Source of the DNA: JBKBXU01 sp046313675
GTDB lineage: Bacteria > Bacteroidota > Bacteroidia > Cytophagales > Cytophagaceae
Direction of reading: 5' to 3'
DNA: 8,455 nt
Assembly: GCA_046313675.1 (NCBI GenBank)
Contig: JBKBXU010000203.1
Span: forward strand, 1-8,455
Shown: positions 1-6,000 of the stretch, one piece after another
How positions within the stretch are numbered: the stretch's first letter is position 1
How the letters are laid out: each line of letters begins with the position of its first letter
Made by a program: the position numbers and the translations under genes
The notes under the pieces: generated by a model
What the model was told of the DNA's origin: nothing
Database searches by the model: none
The model's input: the letters and a program-made list of their open reading frames with translations, nothing else

Positions 1-74
1 CTCTATGAGCGTTTCACTTTTTTTTCATAACTTGAGATAGTTTTATTTGATCGTCAAAGATATGAAAGGAAGTT

Positions 75-132
75 GGGGTAACCCTTCAGCTTCCGCCTTT
101 TGGCGGATTAGTTCAACAATGTGTGTAAGCTG
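75..132. other. Compound stem-loop upstream of the YciI gene
   Basis: A perfect hairpin CCGCC (93-97), TTTT loop, GGCGG (102-106) sits inside a second pairing CAGCTT (87-92) with AAGCTG (127-132). A small GGG/CCC hairpin (76-78 with 82-84) lies just before it. No T-run follows on either strand, so it is not a standard intrinsic terminator. It could be a repeat end, a structured leader or the tail of an element lying outside the window. The rest of 1-218 holds no gene I can support; short open frames there show no recognisable protein. Confidence 0.4.
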
Positions 133-218
133 AAAAGACCGCCAAATAAAAAAAATCAAAATAATGTCTAAAACCAATGACCTTAAATGTCTTTTGAATG
201 AATCATAAATAGAACACA

Positions 219-575
219 ATGAAAAAATTCTTATTGCTACTACACGAAGACATTGAAAAAATGGGAGAATTGTCCCCAAGAGAAATGGGAGAATTAGCAA
301 ACGCACATATGGCTTGGGCGACAAAATTGGCTGAATCGGAACATTTGATTTCAGGAGACGGCTTGCACGAAAATGGGGTACTCATCACAGGAAAAGACTG
401 CGTGATAAAAGACGGGCCTTATTTGGAATCCAAAGAATTGATTGGCGGATACTACCTGCTTCAAGCAGACGACTTGGAAACCATCATCCAAATTGCCAAA
501 GAATGTCCTTGCCACATTTGGGGAGGAACGACCGAAATTCGCCCCATTATGGAAATGGATGAATATGAGCAATAA
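219..575 (+). CDS. YciI/DGPF-domain protein
   Basis: A 118-residue soluble protein of the YCII-related family, which has a small ferredoxin-like fold. The signature is DGPY at residues 65-68 followed by ESKE and a GGYYLLQADD segment (76-85), where most relatives read DGPF and G(G)(F/Y)xxxxA. The N-terminus begins MKKFLLLLHE as the first beta strand, which supports the ATG at 219, and the length is normal for the family. The biochemical role of DGPF proteins is not established. In many bacteria they are encoded beside ECF42 sigma factors, as here, where the sigma gene overlaps this one by 17 bases. That overlap suggests co-transcription and translational coupling. Whether the protein is a target of the sigma factor or a partner that controls it cannot be read from the sequence. 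No clear Bacteroidota promoter was found upstream. Confidence 0.9.
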   Translation: MKKFLLLLHEDIEKMGELSPREMGELANAHMAWATKLAESEHLISGDGLHENGVLITGKDCVIKDGPYLESKELIGGYYLLQADDLETIIQIAKECPCHIWGGTTEIRPIMEMDEYEQ

Positions 576-1776
576 AAATCATTCGGTAATAGAATCCAAC
601 TATCGGGCTTTATATGGAAAGCTGTTTTCTGCACTTATCAACCAGTTTGGTACAAGTCACGTTAACGAAATTGAGGACGCCATTCAAAATTCATTCTTGA
701 AGTCCTTAAAAACTTGGCAGACTGACAAAACACCTGATAACAAAGAAAATTGGCTTTTCATTGTTGCCCGCAATGATGTTCTGAACCAAATTAAAAGAAA
801 AAGCAGAGTAACTCTAGAATCCATTTTAACCGAAACCGACGAAAACGGAATGGCAGAAAATGACTTGAGACTTGAAATCATTTTATTCCTGTCATCCTCA
901 AAAAATATTTCAGACGGAGCAAAAGCAGTGTTCATCCTCAAAAATATTTTCGGACTTAATGTCCGTGAAATAAGCGATAGCACTCTATTAAGCCAAGAAG
1001 CCATCTACAAAAGCATCAATAGGTCAAAAACAACCTTGCAACTTGAATATGAGAACAAACCTATAAGTGCAATTACCCAAAAAACACGTAAACACCAAAT
1101 CGCAACCGTTGAGGAAATCCTGTATGCGGTGTTCAATATTGGTTTTGATTCTTTCAATGACAAAATCCAGTCAATTGTCAACGAAGATCTATGCTTGGAA
1201 GCCTTAGCACTTGCAAAGGAGTTGTTTAAAAAATATCAACAGGTCTCAACGAAAAACCTGCTCGCTCTATTCTGCTTTCACATCGCAAGAATACCTGCAA
1301 AGATTGACAATGGGAAACTTGTTTCACTTTTCAAACAGGACAAAACCAAATGGGATAAGAAACTGACGAGCTTAGGATTCAGTTATTTGCACAAGCCCGA
1401 CAAATTAAACAGATTTTACATCGAGGCATTAATAGCAAGTAAGTATATGACCGCAAATTCGTATGATACCGAACATTGGAACGAGATAATCAAACTCTAC
1501 GAATTGCTTACAGAATACCATCATTCCCCTATCCTAAAATTAAATCTTTGCTACGGATTACATCAAGCCAACCGAACTACAGAGGCTTTGATTTTATTGG
1601 CAGACATTGAAAAGGAATTACCGAACGGACATCTTTATTATTCATTAGTTAAAGCAGAACTTTTAAAAGCTACAACCCCGAAAGAATCGAAAATGATAAT
1701 GGCTTCCGTAGTAGACAAAATGGAGCAAACCATTAGAAAAGAATATTTATTAGAAAACCGATTTATTACATTATGA
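559..1776 (+). CDS. ECF42-type RNA polymerase sigma factor with C-terminal TPR-like extension
   Basis: A 405-residue sigma-70 family protein. Region 2 spans about residues 12-80 (NYRALYGKLF; EDAIQNSFLKSL; NWLFIVARNDVLNQIKRK). Region 4 spans about 116-160 (AVFILKNIFGL, then the helix-turn-helix VREISDSTLLSQEAIYKSINRSK). Beyond it lie some 220 residues of helical extension with marks typical of ECF42: YAVFNIGF (189-196), DLCLEALALAKELF (210-223), LLALFCFHIAR (234-244) and SPILKLNLCYGL (323-334). Such proteins have no classical anti-sigma factor, and the extension is thought to control activity. The frame stays open back to 442, but that part lies over the YciI gene in another frame. ATG 559, or ATG 565 two codons on, gives the usual sigma N-terminus. 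The linker carries SSSK where relatives usually have a CCHP-like motif. The stop overlaps the start of a broken lipoprotein gene (ATGA). Confidence 0.9.
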   Translation: MNMSNKNHSVIESNYRALYGKLFSALINQFGTSHVNEIEDAIQNSFLKSLKTWQTDKTPDNKENWLFIVARNDVLNQIKRKSRVTLESILTETDENGMAENDLRLEIILFLSSSKNISDGAKAVFILKNIFGLNVREISDSTLLSQEAIYKSINRSKTTLQLEYENKPISAITQKTRKHQIATVEEILYAVFNIGFDSFNDKIQSIVNEDLCLEALALAKELFKKYQQVSTKNLLALFCFHIARIPAKIDNGKLVSLFKQDKTKWDKKLTSLGFSYLHKPDKLNRFYIEALIASKYMTANSYDTEHWNEIIKLYELLTEYHHSPILKLNLCYGLHQANRTTEALILLADIEKELPNGHLYYSLVKAELLKATTPKESKMIMASVVDKMEQTIRKEYLLENRFITL

Positions 1777-1866
1777 AAATACTAAAAGCATTAACGACAA
1801 TGGCACTTGTTTTTTTCCCTTATAGCTATTTCGTGCAATAACAAAACTAAGACCAACGAAAAACCT
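1773..1866 (+). pseudogene. Truncated, frameshifted lipoprotein gene start
   Basis: The ATG at 1773 overlaps the sigma factor stop in an ATGA junction, a sign of a third operon gene. The frame reads MKILKALTTMALVFF and then runs into TAA at 1839-1841 after 22 residues. If one base is removed from the T7-C3 run at 1810-1819, the frame continues LIAISCNNKTKTNEKP. That gives a good lipoprotein signal peptide with lipobox AISC and cysteine codon 1834-1836. The restored frame loses protein character near 1866, where a GC-rich repeat of the decayed RAYT element begins. The mature function is unknown because almost nothing of the mature protein remains. A sequencing error in the homopolymer could explain the frameshift but not the truncation. 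Confidence 0.65.
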
Positions 1867-1890
1867 CGCTGGCGCATGCGTGTTGCGTGT
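1867..1890. repeat. REP-like GC-rich motif, left flank of RAYT remnant
   Basis: A GC-rich patch in AT-rich surroundings: GCTGGCG (1868-1874), a GCGCATGC-type palindrome, then GTGTTGCG (1880-1887). Reverse complements of both motifs recur at 2138-2168, on the other side of the transposase remnant. RAYT genes are commonly bracketed by such short palindromic sequences, so this is probably one boundary of the element. Confidence 0.5.
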
Positions 1891-1899
1891 ATCTCCTAT

Positions 1900-2067
1900 T
1901 TAAATTTCACTTAATTCCAGCAGTCCTTTTCCACCACTATAATCTACGGCACTAAATATTTCCAGTGTTCCGGTTCATTTACAAACCCTGCAATTACTGG
2001 ATATTATGGATATTTTGTTCAATTACAGCAGGACTCCATAATTATAAAACTTATATTTCCTACTCAT
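1900..2067 (-). pseudogene. Remnant of REP-associated tyrosine transposase (RAYT, Y1/IS200-like)
   Basis: Read on the minus strand, the ATG at 2067 gives MSRKYKF, matching the N-terminus common in Bacteroidota RAYT proteins. After a short unrecognisable stretch comes a typical RAYT C-terminus: YIHN-type sequence near 2015-2003, then PVIAGFVNEPEHWKY (2000-1956), then SAVDYSGGKGLLELSEI and a stop at 1902-1900. Relatives read (Y)IHNNPV.AG.V..PEH..YSSA.DY...KGLL, so the order is right. One base is missing in the HNN part and one between Y and S. The whole catalytic middle, with the HUH histidines and the tyrosine, is absent; intact proteins are about 180 residues. This 168-base remnant cannot make a transposase. 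Together with its flanking motifs it accounts for most of the gene-free interval 1777-2325; in 2171-2325 I see only a possible promoter. Confidence 0.8.
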
Positions 2068-2137
2068 ACTTACTGAAAATGGAAAATTAAGATTTTTTGT
2101 TCTATCTTGAAGTCAGACAGAAGGATGTGAAATAAAA

Positions 2138-2170
2138 CGCCAGCAAGGCAATCGACTTCGCGCAACACAC
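2138..2170. repeat. REP-like motif, right flank of RAYT remnant
   Basis: CGCCAGC (2138-2144) and CGCAACAC (2161-2168) are the reverse complements of the two motifs on the left side of the RAYT remnant. They occur in the order A' B', not the B' A' expected for a simple long inverted repeat. This arrangement fits two separate REP-type units rather than transposon terminal inverted repeats. Confidence 0.5.
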
Positions 2171-2273
2171 TAAATTGAGGTATTAAACTCCGGTTATGCA
2201 TATCAACTAGTTGCAAAAAAGCGTATAAATGAAACTTCCTATAACGGTTTATTAAAACAGAAAAAGGGAAACA

Positions 2274-2308
2274 TTTTGATAAGTAAAAATCTACATAGAG
2301 TAATTTTA
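2274..2308 (+). promoter_or_regulatory. Possible Bacteroidota-type promoter for the SLC13 permease
   Basis: TTTTG (2274-2278) resembles the -33 TTTG element and TAATTTTA (2301-2308) resembles the -7 TAnnTTTG box with its last base changed. The 22-base spacing is at the long end of the usual range. It would place the transcript start only a few bases before ATG 2326, so the call is weak. Confidence 0.25.
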
Positions 2309-2325
2309 ATAAAAGAACAAAACAT

Positions 2326-4095
2326 ATGGATCATCATGTAGTTTTTGGCGTACTAATACTTTCCCTGCTGCTTTTTGCCTGGGGCCGGATACGGCATGAT
2401 TTTGTTGCTTTGATATCGCTCTGTGTATTGCTCGTTTTCGGTATTATTGATCCGGAAAAAGCATTTGTTGGCTTTGGCCACCCGGCTGTTATTACTGTAG
2501 CAGCAGTGTTAGTGATAGGCAAATCCCTGGAATTTTCAGGTGTTGTTGATTTATTGGGTAAATGGGTAATGAAACTTGGCAATAACATTATTTTACAGAT
2601 GGTCTCTCTTTCTGTACTTATAGCTGTAGCCTCTGCTTTCATGAACAACGTGGGTGCGTTGGCTATTATGATGCCAATTGCTATACATATGGCTCGAAAA
2701 AGCAGTAGACCTCCAAGCCTCTACCTAATGCCGATTGCTTTTGCTTCGTTGCTTGGTGGCATGACCACCTTGATTGGAACACCTCCGAATATAATTATTG
2801 CGACATTCAGGGCTGATGAAACGGGAGTACCTTTTGGGATGTTTGATTTTTCACCTGTAGGTGTTGTGCTTACCATTGCGGGATTAGCCTTTATTACTTT
2901 ATTAGGGTGGAGAATAATTCCCAAAAGGGCTGCAAAAAAATCTGACAAAGAGCTTTTTCATATTGAAGATTATATTACCGAAGTTAAAGTAGTCAAAGAT
3001 TCAAAAATTAAAGGCATATGCATTGCAGAGCTGGCGTCCATCACAAAATCTGATATCCAGGTTTTGGGATTGATTCGCAATAAAAGACGGATCCACGCCC
3101 CTGGTTCTGATACTGTATTTCAACTAAATGATATTATTATCATTGAAACAGAGGCTGATGAACTTAAAGTTTTTATTGACGATACCGGAGCAGAGCTGGT
3201 CGGCAATAAAAAGATCAGGAAAGATGCCGAAGGATCGGATAAAATAGACGTTGCCGAGGCCATCGTTATGAACGACTCCCTATTGATTAACAATACTGCA
3301 TCATCCCTTCGGATACGAAACCGGTACGGAATAAACCTGCTTGCAGTAGCCAGAGGTGAGAGAAAATTGCACAAACGCCTCGATCATTTGATATTTCAAA
3401 CAGGAGATGTGCTATTGCTGCAGGGAAGAGAACACATACTTCATGAGACCATTACCTCTATTGGCTGCCTACCACTTGCAAAACGTGAATTACGACTGGG
3501 ATATAAGACTAAAATCCCTATGGCTCTGGGAATTTTTGCAACCGCAATTATTTTGGTTGTTGCCAACATATTGCCTGTACAGGTTGCTTTTACAATTGCT
3601 GCCATTGCAATGGTGCTTTCAAAAGTATTGCCTCTGAAAGAATTTTATCCAAGTATTGACTGGCCTGTTATTGTTTTGCTGGGAGCCATGATTCCGGTGG
3701 GTACAGCATTGGAAACAAGCGGGGGAGCAGAATTGATTGCCAATGCCGTGCTCAATATTGGAAATAGTCTTCAACCATGGGCAATTCTTGCAATTGTTCT
3801 CACAGTAACCATGTTATTATCCAGCGTCATTAACAACGCTGCTACTGTAGTACTCATGGCTCCAATTGCCATTAGTGTAGCAAATGGCCTTGGATTTTCT
3901 GTTGATCCATTCCTGATGTCTGTTGCCGTTGGAGGTTCCTGTGCGTTCCTTACTCCCATCGGGCACCAATCAAATACTCTGGTAATGGGGCCTGGTGGGT
4001 ACAAGTTCACAGACTATACGATCATGGGACTGCCACTGACGATCATCATTATTGTACTGAGTGTACCATTAATCATGTGGGCGTGGCCATTGTAG
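2326..4095 (+). CDS. SLC13/DASS-family anion permease with two RCK_C domains
   Basis: A 589-residue inner-membrane transporter. The N-terminal membrane half (about residues 1-200) has a MNNVGALAIMMPIAI helix-break motif (106-120) and LIGTPPNIIIA (149-159). A soluble centre holds two RCK_C/TrkA-C domains, about 212-290 and 305-385 (QVLGLIRNKR...LNDIIIIE; NLLAVARGE...TGDVLLLQG). The C-terminal membrane half has DWPVIVLLGAMIPVG (445-459), VINNAATVVLMAPIAI (501-516) and TPIGHQSNTLVMGPGGY (543-559). The paired N-N motifs correspond to the SNT-type substrate and sodium sites of the DASS family. Relatives with this layout move sulfate, dicarboxylates or other small anions, usually with sodium; the substrate here cannot be assigned. 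The RCK_C domains are probably regulatory ligand-binding modules. Length and domain order are normal and the gene is intact. The next gene starts 34 bases downstream on the same strand. Confidence 0.9.
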   Translation: MDHHVVFGVLILSLLLFAWGRIRHDFVALISLCVLLVFGIIDPEKAFVGFGHPAVITVAAVLVIGKSLEFSGVVDLLGKWVMKLGNNIILQMVSLSVLIAVASAFMNNVGALAIMMPIAIHMARKSSRPPSLYLMPIAFASLLGGMTTLIGTPPNIIIATFRADETGVPFGMFDFSPVGVVLTIAGLAFITLLGWRIIPKRAAKKSDKELFHIEDYITEVKVVKDSKIKGICIAELASITKSDIQVLGLIRNKRRIHAPGSDTVFQLNDIIIIETEADELKVFIDDTGAELVGNKKIRKDAEGSDKIDVAEAIVMNDSLLINNTASSLRIRNRYGINLLAVARGERKLHKRLDHLIFQTGDVLLLQGREHILHETITSIGCLPLAKRELRLGYKTKIPMALGIFATAIILVVANILPVQVAFTIAAIAMVLSKVLPLKEFYPSIDWPVIVLLGAMIPVGTALETSGGAELIANAVLNIGNSLQPWAILAIVLTVTMLLSSVINNAATVVLMAPIAISVANGLGFSVDPFLMSVAVGGSCAFLTPIGHQSNTLVMGPGGYKFTDYTIMGLPLTIIIIVLSVPLIMWAWPL

Positions 4096-4129
4096 AAAAA
4101 AAATATAGCGATAATTGCAGATTAACACA

Positions 4130-4588
4130 ATGCAAAATGACATACGAGATGTTTTTGCAATCTTTCATGATGGAAGCATTATTGATTGTGAAGGTGTTTT
4201 TACTAAAATGACCTTGACTATTCAATGTAATTATCTGGCGCAATTAATTAATTCTGAATTCAAAAATTTCTATGTTGACTTAATAGAAATAAACAAACTG
4301 GATTTTGACCCATGGATGAATCCCACAGATTTGAAGAAAATTGATTTCAAAAGTCATGAAGATTATTTAAAAGCGGATTTGGAAATATTATCTGCTGAGA
4401 TTAAAGGTAATTACGTTCTGATTACTTGCAATCAACATGATCCTGACTCGTATTATAGTGGTGGTGATTTAATGGTTTCTGCCAGTAACTATAATTTGTA
4501 TGACCATAATAGAAACCCAGTGACAGTTGAAAGTCTTAATTTAATTTGCCAAAACTATTGGGCTAATGTAAAAAGTCAGAAAAGATAA
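4130..4588 (+). CDS. Uncharacterised 152-residue cytosolic protein
   Basis: I do not recognise this family with confidence. The ATG at 4130 is preferred to an in-frame TTG at 4115 because it begins a typical amphipathic start (MQNDIRDVFAIFHDGSI). There is no signal peptide or membrane segment. The composition is acidic and strand-rich: DVFAIFHDGSIIDCEG (7-22) and TLTIQCNYLAQLI (28-40) look like alternating strand and helix. DFDPWMNPTDL (58-68) and CNQHDPDSYYSGGDLMVSA (100-118) look like conserved loops. The general look resembles small bacterial proteins of the immunity-protein kind, but no toxin gene is nearby, so this is only an impression. It lies 34 bases after the permease on the same strand and could be read through from it. 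The reading frame is clean and appears to be real coding sequence. Confidence 0.7.
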   Translation: MQNDIRDVFAIFHDGSIIDCEGVFTKMTLTIQCNYLAQLINSEFKNFYVDLIEINKLDFDPWMNPTDLKKIDFKSHEDYLKADLEILSAEIKGNYVLITCNQHDPDSYYSGGDLMVSASNYNLYDHNRNPVTVESLNLICQNYWANVKSQKR

Positions 4589-4684
4589 AATAAAAAAATC
4601 CATCCCCGGTCATAAACACGTTAGCGGGCATTGATCCCGTCTAAGGTTAAACACAAAATCAAAGTATTTATCCCCGAAGACCCC

Positions 4685-5155
4685 TTACCTATATTTTCTA
4701 AAAGCTTGTAATGCACAGATGGTTCCTTGATCCCATAACAATTCCTTGCTATCAAGCATTTTTTGAAATTCAGTTTGGTTGACCCATTTGGCATCGGTAA
4801 CATAATCCTGATCAGGATTTTCTGGAGGGTTTTCCATAATAGTAGGATTTTCTGCAATAAAATAATGCATTGGCCTATTACCAAAAATACGTTCTGATGA
4901 GTACAGATGGTAAACTACACTAGACTGCATTGCTACCTCTTCTGCCAGCTCCTCTATGGCATGTGTCAGTATGTCTTTGTCTACTTTATCAACACCTCCA
5001 CTAACAAATTTCCAAAATTTCCTATCATATCCGTGAATGTACTCTTGAATTATGAAAATTTCTTTTGTCTCAGTATTAAAAGGGTACACAATTACAACCT
5101 CACGTTCTTTTCTGCTCGGTTTCTCTTTTAATGGCGTTTGGAGTGTTTCTAACAT
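4685..5155 (-). CDS. Nudix-fold hydrolase-like protein with altered Nudix box
   Basis: A 156-residue protein. The Nudix helix region is residues 54-76: G54-x5-K60-x7-E68-E69-L70-A-E72-E73-V-A75-M76. Against the consensus Gx5Ex7REUxEExGU, the metal-binding E69, E72 and E73 are kept, but the first E is K, the R is E and the last G is A. Before it, EVVIVYPFNTETKEIFIIQEY (19-39, overall) and FWKFVSGG (47-54) look like the first strands; FGNRPMHYFIAENP (91-104) and AKWVNQTEF (122-130) follow as in ADP-sugar pyrophosphatase-like members. Active Nudix enzymes hydrolyse nucleoside diphosphate derivatives in the cytosol. The changes make reduced or different activity possible. The frame is open upstream to 5359, but those 68 codons do not look Nudix-like, so ATG 5155 is chosen. 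The gene converges on the 4130-4588 gene. Confidence 0.8.
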   Translation of the reverse strand: MLETLQTPLKEKPSRKEREVVIVYPFNTETKEIFIIQEYIHGYDRKFWKFVSGGVDKVDKDILTHAIEELAEEVAMQSSVVYHLYSSERIFGNRPMHYFIAENPTIMENPPENPDQDYVTDAKWVNQTEFQKMLDSKELLWDQGTICALQAFRKYR

Positions 5156-5544
5156 ATATAAAAGTCTAAAACGATAATCAATACATTTATCGCTGTGCAA
5201 AAATAGGCAGAATTTTTGAAAAAAAATTGAATTCCCCATTGTTTCGCAAAACGTAGCTTCATTAACTTGCCTGTAAGGGATTTTCCGAAGTTTTTTTTCG
5301 GGACACCGATAGAAATAATGTGGTATCTTCAATACCGGGCACACACAAGGTGTAGTCACAACAGGGGTGTTTGCTTGTAAGTCATTCTGTTTATATTTTT
5401 CTTTCCTCTGTGGCAGAGACTAGGGAGCTGCATAAAAATACCCCAGCATCGGTTACACCAACGTTATAGCCTATGGAGAAAAACTTGCTTCCATAGAAAG
5501 AAATGCGTTAAAAAAGTGTTATATTGTTATAGATACTTTAGACC
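5156..5544. other. Non-coding interval between the Nudix gene and the toxin-antitoxin locus
   Basis: This is the divergent spacer that should hold both promoters; I could not identify either with confidence. It contains two small hairpins, CCGAA/TTCGG around a T-rich loop (about 5290-5306) and GGTAT/ATACC with loop CTTCA (about 5322-5336). It also has AACGTTATAGCC near 5461-5471, discussed as a boundary motif. On the minus strand the Nudix frame is open from 5359, but its translation has no recognisable domain and is rich in Cys and Phe. Confidence 0.4.
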
Positions 5545-5712
5545 ATGGTAATAATTATTAAAAAAGGAACCCCAAAACAGGAAGCAAAAAAGCTTATTGA
5601 TGAAGCTGTTGCTAAAGCTGGTAAAAAGGATTTAAGAAAATACGCCGGAATCTTAAAAACAGATATTGACCCGTTAGAATATCAAAAACAGATAAGAAAT
5701 GAATGGGAATAA
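5545..5712 (+). CDS. Small antitoxin of a PIN-domain (VapBC-like) toxin-antitoxin pair
   Basis: A 55-residue protein beginning MVIIIKKGTPKQEAKKLIDE and ending LKTDIDPLEYQKQIRNEWE. This resembles Bacteroidota antitoxins encoded directly upstream of PIN toxins: an I/V-rich start with KKGTP, a basic helix, a KYAG/KYCG-type turn, then a C-terminal DPLxxQxxxRxEWE helix that would bind and block the toxin. The toxin ATG (5699) lies inside this gene with a 14-base overlap, the usual coupled arrangement. The antitoxin frame is complete, but its toxin is broken, so it is now an orphan. It may still bind its own promoter or neutralise a related toxin elsewhere in the genome. It was found by reading this frame directly, being very short. 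Confidence 0.8.
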   Translation: MVIIIKKGTPKQEAKKLIDEAVAKAGKKDLRKYAGILKTDIDPLEYQKQIRNEWE

Positions 5713-5915
5713 ACTTTTTGTGGACACCAATATTGTCCTATATTTTTTGAAAGGTGACCCCGAAGTAGTTGATTTAATATCAGATAAAGAATTAGTAGTT
5801 TCAGTAATAACTGAAATTACCCGATTCTATAATTGCAGCATCTGCATACTTTCAGAAAATTCCACTCCTGACGAGTGATAAGGGGTTTAAAAAGATGAAG
5901 AGTAGGATATTTTAA
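5699..5915 (+). pseudogene. PIN-domain (VapC-like) toxin, internal deletion
   Basis: The ATG at 5699 starts a classical PIN N-terminus: KLFVDTNIVLYFLKGDPEVV with the metal-binding D9, then LVVSVITEI with E39. Immediately after codon 40 (5816-5818) the frame goes wrong and stops at TGA 5876-5878, giving 59 residues. A second frame from 5820 encodes the expected PIN C-terminus, PDSIIAASAYFQKIPLLTSD then KGFKKMKSRIF, ending at TAA 5913-5915. It contains the third and fourth acidic residues (codons 5823-5825 and the D of TSD). In intact VapC proteins about 50 residues separate the E from the PD motif; here they are adjacent. One deletion, of a length not divisible by three (2 mod 3), explains both the loss and the frame change. 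The family acts as an RNase on tRNA or rRNA; this copy cannot fold properly. Confidence 0.85.
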
Positions 5916-6000
5916 TATATGAATTACAAAACCACTAGGCCATAGTCCAGTATACGGCTCTGCCAGCTAGAAAACTGACAGTTATGTGCGCAATACAGAT

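Noticed and set aside
43..324. Minus-strand 93-codon open frame with hydrophobic stretches
   Set aside because: It overlaps the start of the well-supported YciI gene, and its hydrophobic stretches come from translating AT-rich DNA and a hairpin in antisense; there is no recognisable domain.
442..558. N-terminal extension of the sigma factor frame
   Set aside because: It overlaps the YciI coding region by more than 100 bases in another frame, and the translation has no sigma factor character; the sigma N-terminus fits ATG 559 or 565.
892..955. Imperfect direct repeat of about 20 bases (TCATCCTCAAAAA...) 40 bases apart inside the sigma gene
   Set aside because: The copies lie in different codon phases and both fit expected protein positions (SSSKNIS and FILKNIF), so it is probably a chance effect of A-rich codons.
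2171..2334. Open frame without ATG upstream of the permease
   Set aside because: There is no start codon, the Lys/Asn/Ile-rich composition is expected from AT-rich DNA, and no domain is visible.
3407..3637. Plus-strand 76-codon frame inside the permease
   Set aside because: A shadow frame of the permease, with no independent protein character.
4625..4639. CGGG/CCCG hairpin between the convergent genes as a terminator
   Set aside because: It is a four-base-pair stem with no T-run on either strand, too weak to call.
4907..5131. Plus-strand 74-codon frame opposite the Nudix gene
   Set aside because: Antisense shadow of the Nudix coding sequence; the Nudix motifs on the other strand are decisive.
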